Origin: Rubrobacter sp.
GTDB taxonomy: Bacteria; Actinomycetota; Rubrobacteria; Rubrobacterales; Rubrobacteraceae
Direction of reading: 5' to 3'
Length of the DNA: 34,033 nt
NCBI GenBank assembly: GCA_013697825.1
Contig: JACCWD010000118.1
Location: 1 to 34,033, forward strand
Shown here: positions 7,129 to 14,137 of the stretch, one piece after another
Layout of the letters: the number at the start of each line of letters is the position of its first letter
Numbering within the stretch: the stretch's first letter is position 1
Translations under genes and position numbers: made by a program
The notes under the pieces: model-generated
Told to the model about the DNA's origin: nothing
What the model saw: the letters and a program-made list of their open reading frames with translations, nothing else
Databases searched by the model: none

Positions 7129-8091
7129 ATGCTTTCGGATCGGTCGTGCGCCAGAGGTGTGGGCGGAGCCTTCGCGGCTCTCGGAAGCATACCCATGTTC
7201 CGCGGCGCGTCCCGGAGGGATGTCCGGATCGAAGCCCTCTCGAACTCTTTCACGAACTCGAGCTTCCGCGTGGACTTCGGCGGCGACTCGTTCCTCCTCC
7301 GCCTCTCGGGCATGGGGACGTCGGGCTATATTGACCGGGCCGCCGAGGAGCATAACGCGAGGATCGCCGCGAGATCCGGCGTGAACGCCGAGATTTTGTT
7401 CTCCGACGCGAAGAGCGGCACGATGGTCTGCCGCTTCATCGAGGGTGTCGGAATGGATGTGGAGGGTTTCGCCTCCGACCCGACTTCTCCGGCGAGGGCC
7501 GCCGCCGCGCTTCGGCGGGTGCATCGGTGCGGGGAGGGTTTCGCTTCCCGCTTCGACCCCTTCGCGAGGATCGAGGCTTATGCGCGGACACTCCGCCGCT
7601 CGCGTGTCCCGCTTCCCGGGGATCTCGATCGCACCCTCGAAGCGGCTCGTCTTATGAGACGGAGGCTCCCCCCGCCGCCTCTCGCCCCGTGCCACAACGA
7701 TCCGTGGCCGGGGAACTTCGTGGACGGCGGGCTTCGGATGTATCTCGTTGACTGGGAATACTCCGGGATGAACGACCCGATGTGGGATCTCGCCGACCTC
7801 TCGGTGGAGGCGGACTTCGACGTATCGAAAGACCGGACATTCCTCGAAGCGTACTTCGGAGGCCCGATACCGCACGATGCCCGCCGCCGCTTCGAGATGC
7901 AAAAACCGGTGTGCGACCTCTTTTGGTCGCTGTGGGGCTTCCTGCAAACCGTCAACGGCAATGCGAGGCCGGGCGAGGACTTCCTCGCATACGCTAATGA
8001 TCGGCACGAGCGATGCAAAGCCCGCCTCTCCGCCCCCGAATTCTCCGCGCTCTTCGCAGGCTCGGAGAACTCGAAGATCACGGTCGGTTAG
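7129..8091 (+). CDS. Choline/ethanolamine or aminoglycoside kinase-like phosphotransferase
   Basis: The 320-residue protein has the protein-kinase-like fold of the APH/choline kinase family. The catalytic loop CHNDPWPGNFV (HxDxxxxN with the usual catalytic Asp) is followed by the metal-binding MYLVDWEYSGMNDPMWDLADL. An N-terminal ATP-binding half includes NSSFRVDFGGDSFLLRL, and FIEGVGMD resembles the hinge. The WEYSGMNDPMWDLA wording is closest to choline or ethanolamine kinases such as LicA. The start is ATG 7129 with AAAAGGA upstream. The 3' end overlaps the convergent DUF4188 gene by 4 nt (8088-8091). Confidence 0.85.
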   Translation: MLSDRSCARGVGGAFAALGSIPMFRGASRRDVRIEALSNSFTNSSFRVDFGGDSFLLRLSGMGTSGYIDRAAEEHNARIAARSGVNAEILFSDAKSGTMVCRFIEGVGMDVEGFASDPTSPARAAAALRRVHRCGEGFASRFDPFARIEAYARTLRRSRVPLPGDLDRTLEAARLMRRRLPPPPLAPCHNDPWPGNFVDGGLRMYLVDWEYSGMNDPMWDLADLSVEADFDVSKDRTFLEAYFGGPIPHDARRRFEMQKPVCDLFWSLWGFLQTVNGNARPGEDFLAYANDRHERCKARLSAPEFSALFAGSENSKITVG

Positions 8092-8636
8092 CCGACCTCC
8101 CCGACAGATTCGGGGACGAGCGTTTCGGAGCCGGGTTCCCCACCCGCCTCGACCGTCCCGCTCCGAATTCTTCGGCGGCGACGCGTCTCTTTTCCGCCGA
8201 AGGCCGGGATGTGCTTCGTCGCCCTCGCAAGCCCGGAGACGGGAACGTCTGCGTACACGGCCTCATAACACCCCGGCCCGACGAGGTACGCCTCGTGCCA
8301 CAGCCCGACCGCGCCGCCCTTCCTCACCCTCCGGTTGAATTTCTGCCATCCGGGCATGTGCGCCTCGTTCGGGTTCCTCGAATAATTTTCGAGGTCTTCA
8401 TAAGATCTCCAATATTGAAAGAGCGTGACACCCCGCCAGCAAAAGTGCGTATGTCCGCCGAGGAAGCCCGTCCCCGGCCTCTCGCGAAGCTCCCGAAGCA
8501 TCGAGCGCAGCGACGACATCACCCCGACCCACTCCCGGAAGGCGAACACCCGATTTACCCTCACCCCCATCACGAACACCGCGAAAGACTCGTCCGTCCG
8601 GGCCGTGAACCTCCCGCCCATAACCTCCTCCGCCAC
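8088..8636 (-). CDS. DUF4188 / af470-like monooxygenase family protein, paralogue 2
   Basis: The 182-residue protein matches its upstream neighbour through MGGRFTARTDESFAVFVMGVRVN, a WRGVTLFQYWRSYEDLENYSRNP block and VGLWHEAYLVGPGCYEAVYADVP. The family (PF13826, formerly DUF4188) is annotated monooxygenase-like after a fungal enzyme of fumagillin synthesis; bacterial roles are untested. GTG 8636 is chosen because it aligns with the paralogue's start and has GGGGAGG 5 nt upstream; an upstream TTG at 8669 would add 11 residues. The C-terminus beyond about 140 is an Arg-rich tail absent from the paralogue. A -10-like TACAAT (8688-8683) suggests an extra promoter. Last gene of the PadR-divergent operon. 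Confidence 0.8.
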   Translation of the reverse strand: MAEEVMGGRFTARTDESFAVFVMGVRVNRVFAFREWVGVMSSLRSMLRELRERPGTGFLGGHTHFCWRGVTLFQYWRSYEDLENYSRNPNEAHMPGWQKFNRRVRKGGAVGLWHEAYLVGPGCYEAVYADVPVSGLARATKHIPAFGGKETRRRRRIRSGTVEAGGEPGSETLVPESVGEVG

Positions 8637-8730
8637 CGAAACCTCCCCGCCCGCCGACAACGCCTCCAAACTTCCACACGGAATTGTAGCGGTTTATTGG
8701 GAATGTTTCTCAGTTCGGTCGCGAAGCGGC

Positions 8731-9207
8731 CTATTCGCGCATGAGTCTCTTTCGGGCGGTCTTTTGCCGCCCGACTGCCGGGACGTGTTCGGTGGCTTTG
8801 GCGAGGCCGAGGGGGGGCATGTTCACGTATATGGCTTCGAATGTTCCGGGTTTAATGGTGTATGTCTCGTGCCATACGCCGACGGAACCGTCGGAGCCGA
8901 CTTTCTGGTTGAAGCGCCGCCACGCTGGAAGATGCGGATCGTCGGGGTTTTTGGCGAAGCGTTCGAGGTCTTCGAAGGAGTGCCAGTATTGGACGAGCAT
9001 CGGGCCTCGGAGGTGGAGGAAGAAGTCCGCGCCGAGGAAGCCTTTTTCGGGGTGCTTGTAAAGCTCGCGGAGCATCGGCCCCATCGCTCGGACGGTGGGG
9101 AGCCATTTGCCGACGGCGAGGAAGTTGTTTATTCGCATCCCGATCATGAAGACCGCGAACGGCTCGTCCATGTTCGCGGTGAAGCGTCCGTTCATCACTT
9201 TCGCCAT
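8731..9207 (-). CDS. DUF4188 / af470-like monooxygenase family protein, paralogue 1
   Basis: The 158-residue protein has the family blocks MNGRFTANMDEPFAVFMIGMRIN, LVQYWHSFEDLERFAKNPDDPHLPAW, VGVWHETY and FEAIYVNMPPLGLAKAT. The fold is predicted to be a dimeric ferredoxin-like alpha+beta barrel, as in antibiotic-synthesis monooxygenases. The start ATG 9207 follows AAAGGTG at 6-nt spacing, and the upstream membrane protein gene ends only 6 nt before. Placement in a PadR-divergent operon suggests a role in handling a phenolic or otherwise toxic small molecule; that is inference. Confidence 0.82.
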   Translation of the reverse strand: MAKVMNGRFTANMDEPFAVFMIGMRINNFLAVGKWLPTVRAMGPMLRELYKHPEKGFLGADFFLHLRGPMLVQYWHSFEDLERFAKNPDDPHLPAWRRFNQKVGSDGSVGVWHETYTIKPGTFEAIYVNMPPLGLAKATEHVPAVGRQKTARKRLMRE

Positions 9208-9213
9208 GTTCGT

Positions 9214-9600
9214 TCACCTTTCCCTTTGTATGAGGTTTCCCCGGATTAGTCCGACACCGAGGATGAAAAGTCCGACTCCCAACGAGATCGCCCCGATGTA
9301 CGCGAGGTTTATGAGCGCGTTCGGCTCGGTCGCGTCGGGGGAGAAGAGTACCGAGAGGAAGAACGCCGCCGGGAGGAGGATCGCCGTCGCGGGGATCGAA
9401 TGCCGGACCACTTTTTCGAGCGTTTCCGGGAGGTTCGCATCGTCCACGTAGCGGAGCGTCACGAGCGAGAGGATGAGAAGCGATCCGGCGTGGGCGTGTC
9501 CGGCTCGCCATAAATCCTGGCGGAGCGCGTTCTCCGAATATGCCGGGTCTCCGACGAGGAGCGAGGGTATTCCCGCCGTCGTTCTCGACTCGCGGCTCAT
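9214..9600 (-). CDS. Small integral membrane protein, three predicted helices
   Basis: The 128-residue protein begins with a polar stretch (1-30) containing RQDLWRAGHAHAG. It then has hydrophobic segments at about 38-52, 69-88 and 98-120 separated by short charged loops, and ends NLIQRER. I do not recognise a named family. Its ATG overlaps the preceding gene's stop (ATGA at 9600-9597), so the two membrane proteins are translationally coupled, and it lies 6 nt before the DUF4188 gene. It may act with the adjacent membrane protein. Confidence 0.7.
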   Translation of the reverse strand: MSRESRTTAGIPSLLVGDPAYSENALRQDLWRAGHAHAGSLLILSLVTLRYVDDANLPETLEKVVRHSIPATAILLPAAFFLSVLFSPDATEPNALINLAYIGAISLGVGLFILGVGLIRGNLIQRER

Positions 9601-10094
9601 CGCGGCTCCGAACTCCACAGCGCGTAGAAAACGCCGCCGTCCTTCACCCGGACTTCGAGATGCCCGTCCCGGACGAGCTCCCCGAGCATTTTGTCCGCCT
9701 CGTCGACCGAGAGCGAAGTCTCCATCGCCGCCCGCGCCGGGGTGAGTTCGCCGTGGGCGCGAAGCGCTTCGAGAAGCTCCCTCTCCGGGGAGATGGCGGG
9801 AACCGACGAAGGCCGCGAACCCCGCCCGGTAGAGCCGGAAACCTCCGAAACTCCCCTCATAAACAAGCCGAGGGCCGGAAAGACGACCCACCCGTATATG
9901 GTGAGGAGCCACCACATATTCGGAAGGAACGCGAAGAGGAACACCCCCGACAATGCCACCGGAACGATGACCGAGAGAGACGCCCCGATCCTCGCCCCAC
10001 GGCTCATGCCCTCGACGTCCGCCCCGAAAAACTCGCCCCGCCGACCACACCCCCCGGATCGAAGCCCCCGCGCCGCCAAATGCCCGCCGCCCAT
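9597..10094 (-). CDS. Membrane protein with C-terminal winged-helix-like domain
   Basis: The 165-residue protein has two predicted membrane helices (about 39-58 and 61-80, including VALSGVFLFAFLPNMWW). After a Ser/Gly/Arg linker, a C-terminal segment of about 60 residues reads like a winged helix: ERELLEALRAHGELTPARAA, then a second helix (SVDEADKMLGELVRDGHLEV) and a final YALW strand. Such proteins can link a membrane signal to DNA binding, or the domain may only mediate contacts. ATG 10094 is chosen for the AAGGAGG just upstream; an in-frame ATG at 10118 lacks one. First gene of the operon divergent from padR. Confidence 0.7.
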   Translation of the reverse strand: MGGGHLAARGLRSGGCGRRGEFFGADVEGMSRGARIGASLSVIVPVALSGVFLFAFLPNMWWLLTIYGWVVFPALGLFMRGVSEVSGSTGRGSRPSSVPAISPERELLEALRAHGELTPARAAMETSLSVDEADKMLGELVRDGHLEVRVKDGGVFYALWSSEPR

Positions 10095-10122
10095 GCCGCC
10101 TCCTTCCCAATGAACCATCGTT

Positions 10123-10138
10123 ATGTAAATACTGACAT
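10123..10138. promoter_or_regulatory. PadR-type operator 1 (ATGT-N8-ACAT)
   Basis: A perfect ATGT-N8-ACAT dyad, the known binding consensus of PadR (for example B. subtilis PadR). It lies at the expected transcription start of the minus-strand operon and between that operon and the padR-like gene. Confidence 0.7.
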
Positions 10139-10142
10139 ATGA

Positions 10143-10171
10143 AGTGTACGGTCGGGCGGTTTATATGTCAA
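10143..10171 (-). promoter_or_regulatory. Promoter of the membrane protein/DUF4188 operon
   Basis: On the minus strand, TTGACA (10171-10166, perfect -35) is followed after 17 bp by TACACT (10148-10143, 4 of 6 to the -10 consensus). The -35 overlaps PadR operator 2, and the predicted start near 10136 falls inside operator 1, so bound regulator should block it. Confidence 0.6.
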
Positions 10172-10180
10172 GATATACAT
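10165..10180. promoter_or_regulatory. PadR-type operator 2 (ATGT-N8-ACAT)
   Basis: A second perfect ATGT-N8-ACAT dyad, 42 bp (four helical turns) from operator 1, extended to ATATGT/ACATAT arms with a few more matches. It covers the -35 of the minus-strand promoter and lies 42 bp before the padR-like start, consistent with repression of the operon and autoregulation. Confidence 0.7.
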
Positions 10181-10221
10181 ATGAAAATTTCGAGACGCGG
10201 CGTGGATCGGGTGTGAGGCGT

Positions 10222-10785
10222 ATGGGACGGGCGGGGGATTCGGTTTTGGGGTTTGCGATCCTCGGTTTGCTGGCGGAGGCTTCGCTTTCAGGGTATGACG
10301 TGAAATTGCGGATGGCGGAGCCGGTTGGGTTTTTCTGGCGGGCGAGCCACAGCCAGATTTATCCGGAGCTCGCGAAATTGGAGGCGGGGGGGATGGTCGT
10401 CCATAAAGCGGTTCCTCAGAGTGGGAAGCCGGACAAGAAAGTGTATGAGATCACGGCGGACGGGCTATTGGCGGTGAGGGAGTGGGTTTCGCTTCCGGCG
10501 AGGCTCGGGCCGACGCGTGACGAGGCGACTTTGAAAGCGTACCTCTCGTGGCTCGGGGAGCGGGGCGAGATGGCGGAGATGTTCCGGGAACTCGGGCGGA
10601 AGCATGAGGGGCAATTGGAAAAGTACGAAGAAACCGAACGGTGGATGCTTCGGGAGTGGGGCGAGCCGGAGGAGTTCGGTGCGAGGAGGTTCGCGAATTA
10701 TGCCGCGCTGAGGCGAGGCATCGGCTTCGAGCGCGAGTATGCCGAATGGTGTCGATGGGTCGCCGAAAAGCTCGAAGGGCGATAA
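10222..10785 (+). CDS. PadR family transcriptional regulator
   Basis: The 187-residue protein has the PadR winged helix: ILGLLAEASLSGYDVKLRM (helices 1-2), then a recognition helix in ASHSQIYPELAKLEAGGMV and a wing ending KKVYEITADG. A C-terminal helical domain (about 90-187, PadR-C/Vir-like, with KYEETERWMLREW) mediates dimer formation. PadR proteins usually repress detoxification genes until a phenolic or other ligand binds. Two perfect PadR-type dyads upstream support control of the divergent operon and of itself. The frame is open further upstream to 10144, but the domain begins just after ATG 10222; a GTG at 10213 is the alternative. Confidence 0.88.
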   Translation: MGRAGDSVLGFAILGLLAEASLSGYDVKLRMAEPVGFFWRASHSQIYPELAKLEAGGMVVHKAVPQSGKPDKKVYEITADGLLAVREWVSLPARLGPTRDEATLKAYLSWLGERGEMAEMFRELGRKHEGQLEKYEETERWMLREWGEPEEFGARRFANYAALRRGIGFEREYAEWCRWVAEKLEGR

Positions 10786-10820
10786 AAACCGGGAGTGGGG
10801 GGCGCTCGCTGTCGCTCGCC

Positions 10821-10890
10821 GTTCTCAGTTCTCAGTTCTCAGTTTTCAGCCGAGAACCGAGAACTAAAGACTGGGAACCGGGGGGCGCGT
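10821..10890. repeat. Heptad-built intergenic palindrome, copy 2
   Basis: The left half is TTCTCAG three times then TTTTCAG; the right half is CCGAGAA, CCGAGAA, CTAAAGA, CTGGGAA. GCTCGC-like sequence flanks both sides. It lies 35 bp after the padR-like stop on the same strand as the next gene, where it could fold as a long hairpin ending the padR transcript. Confidence 0.75.
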
Positions 10891-11037
10891 CGCTCGCTTC
10901 GGGAGTCGGGAAGGCGGCGAAGCGCATCCCCGCCGACGCATCGTTCGAGTCCGTCGGGCGGAGAGGCGAGGGTGTCTCGGAAAAGTCAGTCGAGAACCAC
11001 CCGACTCCCGGCGTTTCAGAGGGAAGCGGGGATGGAC

Positions 11038-11043
11038 TAAAAT
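11038..11043 (+). promoter_or_regulatory. -10-like TAAAAT upstream of the GNAT gene
   Basis: TAAAAT 34 bp before the GTG of the acetyltransferase gene would start transcription near 11050. No good -35 at the standard distance. The rest of 10786-11077 holds the palindromic repeat and nothing else recognisable. Confidence 0.3.
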
Positions 11044-11077
11044 TCCGCCCGGCGAAGGTTCGAGACGGGGAGGGAAA

Positions 11078-12247
11078 GTGGAAACGCGAAAGTACGAAGA
11101 CCGGGACATCGAGGCGCTTTCGCGGGCGGCTTCGCTCGCCTTCGGGGGGAGCGTGGAGGATTGGAAGGAATACTACGACCCCGGCAAAAGCCCGAGCATG
11201 AACCTCGAAGGAGTATTCGTCATCGAGGACGACGGCGAGGCTCGGGCGAGCGCGACCGTGCTTCCCCTCGAAGCCTTCGTGGACGGGGAGGCGTTTCCGA
11301 TGGACGGCGTGGCGGCGGTCTTCGCCCATCCGGCGTACCGTAGGCGCGGATATGCCGGGGAACTCATGCGGACGCTCCTTTCGGATATGCGCGGGCGGGG
11401 CGTGCATCTCTCGATGTTGTGGCCGTTCAACCACTCGTTTTACCGGGCGCACGGATACGAACTCGCCGGGGAGTCCATACGGTACAAACTCAACCCGAGG
11501 GAACTCGAAACGTCCGACGAGCAAAGAAACGTGAGGGCGTTTCGGGACGGGGATCTTCCCGGCCTCATCTCCGTTTTCGAAGAGGGGGCGGCGTGGCATC
11601 AATTGTGCGTGAAGCGGAAGCGGAAGGTGTGGGAGAAAATCCCCGAAAGGAAGGAATGGAACCTCGCCGTCCACGAGCGGGAGGGGAGCGTCGAGGGGTA
11701 CATCCTCTTTCGGATGGTGGATGGGGACGAAGAGAAACGTTCCGTCAAAATCCTCAATCTCGTCGCCGCGACGAATGAGGCGCGGGCCGGGATTCTCTCG
11801 TTCCTCGCGGCTTATGACCCGATGGACTATGTCATAACGTATGACGCGCCGCGGGGAGCTCCGCTCCACCCGTACCTTGCGAGTTCGCACGTCGAGATGA
11901 AGATCGAGACCGAGTTCATGCTCCGCCTCGTGGACGTGGAGGGCGCGCTCGGACACCTCCGGCGCGAGGCGAAGTCCCCGCTCGTCCTCGAAGTCTCCGA
12001 CTACGGAATCCCGGAAAACAATGGCGAATACACCGTCGGGAGCGGGAAAGCGTATCGGGGAAATGGAGCGAAGCATCGGGTGCGGCTCGACGTTCGGCGG
12101 CTCGCGCAGCTTTACGCCGGGTATCTCCCGGCCCGGAAGCTCGCCGAGCATGGGATGATACGGCCCGATTCGGAGAAAGCCCTCGAACTCCTCGAAGAGT
12201 ATTTTCCCGTCGGCGACCCGTGGGTGTATCCGACGGATCACTTTTAG
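11078..12247 (+). CDS. Eis-like GNAT N-acetyltransferase
   Basis: The 389-residue protein matches the Eis group in length and layout: an N-terminal GNAT domain with VAAVFAHPAYRRRGYAGELM carrying the acetyl-CoA loop RRRGYAG (about 88-94), LWPFNHSFYRAHGYELAG with the candidate general-acid Tyr, a second degenerate GNAT domain in the middle, and a C-terminal SCP2-like region. It ends in Phe, fitting the Eis mechanism in which the C-terminal carboxylate acts as base. Eis proteins acetylate amines including aminoglycosides and lysines; the substrate here is unknown. GTG 11078 has GGGGAGGG upstream. Confidence 0.85.
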   Translation: METRKYEDRDIEALSRAASLAFGGSVEDWKEYYDPGKSPSMNLEGVFVIEDDGEARASATVLPLEAFVDGEAFPMDGVAAVFAHPAYRRRGYAGELMRTLLSDMRGRGVHLSMLWPFNHSFYRAHGYELAGESIRYKLNPRELETSDEQRNVRAFRDGDLPGLISVFEEGAAWHQLCVKRKRKVWEKIPERKEWNLAVHEREGSVEGYILFRMVDGDEEKRSVKILNLVAATNEARAGILSFLAAYDPMDYVITYDAPRGAPLHPYLASSHVEMKIETEFMLRLVDVEGALGHLRREAKSPLVLEVSDYGIPENNGEYTVGSGKAYRGNGAKHRVRLDVRRLAQLYAGYLPARKLAEHGMIRPDSEKALELLEEYFPVGDPWVYPTDHF

Positions 12248-12281
12248 GGAGGGGGCGTGTCGCCCGCGGGTCCGCTGGCTG

Positions 12282-12287
12282 TATAAT
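12282..12287 (+). promoter_or_regulatory. Perfect -10 TATAAT for the small-protein/TIR-like pair
   Basis: TATAAT starts 35 bp after the GNAT stop and 36 bp before the small ORF's ATG. Predicted start near 12294. A -35 match is not visible at 16-18 bp. Confidence 0.5.
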
Positions 12288-12317
12288 TAGGTGATTCGAA
12301 GAAAATAAGGCGGAGAA

Positions 12318-12470
12318 ATGGCTACGAAAAAGCGGGACATTGTTCAGACGAAAAATCCGAAGACGGGTCGGTACGTGAAGATAGACCGCTCCGTCGGAAG
12401 GATCCTCGACACGAAGAAAAGCCCCGGAAAATACAAGGGTATCCCGGTGGCACGCAAACGCGATAAATGA
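12318..12470 (+). CDS. Small basic protein paired with a TIR/deoxyribosyltransferase-like gene
   Basis: A 50-residue, Lys/Arg-rich protein (starts MATKKRDIVQTKNPKTG; contains GRYVKIDRSVGRI and ends KGIPVARKRDK). The middle resembles short strands around KNPKTGRYVKID followed by a basic tail. Its stop overlaps the next ATG (ATGA at 12467-12470), and it is preceded by GGCGGAG and a perfect TATAAT, so it is very likely translated. By position and size it could be an antitoxin or immunity partner of the downstream protein; this is inference, and I cannot name its family. Confidence 0.72.
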   Translation: MATKKRDIVQTKNPKTGRYVKIDRSVGRILDTKKSPGKYKGIPVARKRDK

Positions 12471-13114
12471 TTCTGTACAGGCTCAATGAAGGGCTTGCCT
12501 ACCAAGAAAAGATTCTTTATCGTCCCCGAACATGCTTCCTCATGACCCAGTTGGGGGATCCCGTCCCCCCGGAAGTCGATTCTATTCGGGAGAAGCTGAA
12601 GAGCGCTTTGGAAGAGCATGATGTCGCGCTTATCGACGCCGACAGCGAAGTTACGGGCGGAGACTTTCTGTTCAAGATTTGGCAAATGATCGTGGCCGTC
12701 CCGCTTGCGGTGGCGGTAGTCCATGAAGAAATGCCCACCACAACGCAGTGCAATGTTTTCTATGAGGTCGGATTGGCTCACGCGCTCGGCAAGGAATCCA
12801 TCGTGATAAAAACGCCGAAAGCACGAATCCCCTCCGATTTCGTACGCACCGAGTACATAAAGTACGATCCAAACTTCGAACAAAGGATGAAGAAGTACCT
12901 CGACAACTTTTTTAAGCAAGGGGAATGGTATGAACTCGTAGCCGAGCAAGTGGAGCGAAATCCGCTGCTCGCCATAGATTATTTGCGAAGAGCTTTTTTG
13001 ATCTCTGGAGACACCCGGATCAAGGCCGAGGTCGCGAATATCCGGGGGGACTTTGTCCCTCCACGAAAGAGCGAAAAACAGCGTCGAGATCCTTTTGGCC
13101 GAGTTCTAAATTAA
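12467..13114 (+). CDS. TIR / nucleoside 2-deoxyribosyltransferase-like protein
   Basis: The 215-residue protein has the Rossmann-like flavodoxin fold shared by nucleoside deoxyribosyltransferases and bacterial TIR/STIR domains. Visible are a first strand CFLMTQLG (23-30), helix PEVDSIREKLKSALEEH, strand VALIDAD, and the signature CNVFYEVGLAHALGK (95-109) in which E100 aligns with the catalytic Glu of both families; IVIKT follows as the next strand. TIR proteins of this kind cleave NAD or bind nucleotides in defence systems, while NDTs cleave nucleosides. The C-terminal 80 residues are helical. Base composition is lower in GC than neighbours (51% in 12721-12840 against 65% in 13441-13500, counted by hand), suggesting transfer. 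Coupled to the small basic protein by a 4-nt overlap. Confidence 0.7.
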   Translation: MILYRLNEGLAYQEKILYRPRTCFLMTQLGDPVPPEVDSIREKLKSALEEHDVALIDADSEVTGGDFLFKIWQMIVAVPLAVAVVHEEMPTTTQCNVFYEVGLAHALGKESIVIKTPKARIPSDFVRTEYIKYDPNFEQRMKKYLDNFFKQGEWYELVAEQVERNPLLAIDYLRRAFLISGDTRIKAEVANIRGDFVPPRKSEKQRRDPFGRVLN

Positions 13115-13123
13115 GGAGCGTTT

Positions 13124-14128
13124 ATGAAAACCACCGGAACCGTCGGATACGCCGCGATGTTCGAGCAATTCCATCCCACCGATCTCTTGAAATGGTCGAA
13201 GGTCGCCGAAGACTCGGGCTTCACCTCGGTGATGGCCTCCGACCACTTCCATCCGTGGACGCCCGAGCAAGGCGAGAGCGCGTTCGTGTGGGCGTGGCTC
13301 GGCGCTTTGGGTGCGACCACGAACATGCGTTTCGGGACGGGTGTCACGCCGCCGGGATTCCGGTACCATCCGGCGATCATCGCTCAAGCCGCCGCGACCC
13401 TCGAAGCGATGTATCCGGGGCGTTTCTGGCTCGGCCTCGGAGCCGGGGAAGCCCTCAATGAACACGTCGTCGGGGAATATTGGCCGGAGGCTCCGACCCG
13501 GCTCCGCATCCTCATGGAGTCCATCGAGGTCATACGGAAGCTGTTTTCCGGGAAGAAAGTGAAGTACGCCGGGGATCACATAAAGCTCGAGAGCGCGCAG
13601 CTTTATACGATGCCCGACGCGCCGCCCCCGATATACGTGGCGACGGCGGGGCCGATCATGAGCAAAAGGACGGGTCGCCTGTGCGACGGCATCATCACCG
13701 TCGGAGCGCCGGACGAAAAGATAAACATGCTCATGAAGAAGTTCGAGGAGGGCGCGAAGGAGGAGGATAAAGACCCCTCGCAAATGCCGCGCATGATTCA
13801 GCTTCACGTCTCGTGGGCCGAGAGTCAAAGCGAGGCCGAGGAAAACGCCGTCAAAGAATGGCCGAACGGCGGGATGCCCTTCCCGAAGGCCGACATTCGA
13901 AACCCCGAGGACTTTCAGGCGATGGCGAAACAAGTGAGTATCGAGAACTTCGCGAACCGGGTTCTCACGTCGGCGGATCTCGACGAGCATCTCGAACATA
14001 TCCAGAAATACGTGGATCTCGGCTTCGATGAAGTGTACGTCCACAATTGCGGACGAAATCAGGAGGAGTTCATAAAGGCGTACGGCGAGCGGGTCATCCC
14101 GAAGCTCCGGTGGCGGAAGGAAAGTTAA
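13124..14128 (+). CDS. LLM-class F420-dependent oxidoreductase related to F420 glucose-6-phosphate dehydrogenase
   Basis: The 334-residue protein aligns with Fgd1 across its length. The Fgd1 catalytic residues E13, H40, W44 and E109 correspond to E14, H41 (in SDHFHPW), W45 and E109 (in GLGAGEALNE), so F420 hydride chemistry is likely. The Fgd1 phosphate-binding Lys198 falls in a stretch reading TVGAPDEK here and seems not to be conserved in place, so glucose-6-phosphate is probably not the substrate. The family corresponds to the 'G6PDH-related' LLM group. ATG 13124 has AAGGAG 6 nt upstream. It follows the TIR-like gene by 9 bp and precedes the FAD oxidoreductase by 9 bp, so it may be expressed from the same promoter. 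Confidence 0.9.
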   Translation: MKTTGTVGYAAMFEQFHPTDLLKWSKVAEDSGFTSVMASDHFHPWTPEQGESAFVWAWLGALGATTNMRFGTGVTPPGFRYHPAIIAQAAATLEAMYPGRFWLGLGAGEALNEHVVGEYWPEAPTRLRILMESIEVIRKLFSGKKVKYAGDHIKLESAQLYTMPDAPPPIYVATAGPIMSKRTGRLCDGIITVGAPDEKINMLMKKFEEGAKEEDKDPSQMPRMIQLHVSWAESQSEAEENAVKEWPNGGMPFPKADIRNPEDFQAMAKQVSIENFANRVLTSADLDEHLEHIQKYVDLGFDEVYVHNCGRNQEEFIKAYGERVIPKLRWRKES

Positions 14129-14137
14129 ATCACGGCT

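Noticed and set aside
10821-10890. CRISPR-like short repeats
   Set aside because: The units are 7 nt, contiguous and without spacers, and the second half is the reverse complement of the first; it is a palindrome, not an array.
12467-13114. Simple housekeeping nucleoside deoxyribosyltransferase
   Set aside because: Possible, but the small overlapping partner, the extra C-terminal helical region and the atypical composition fit a transferred cassette better; kept as an open alternative.
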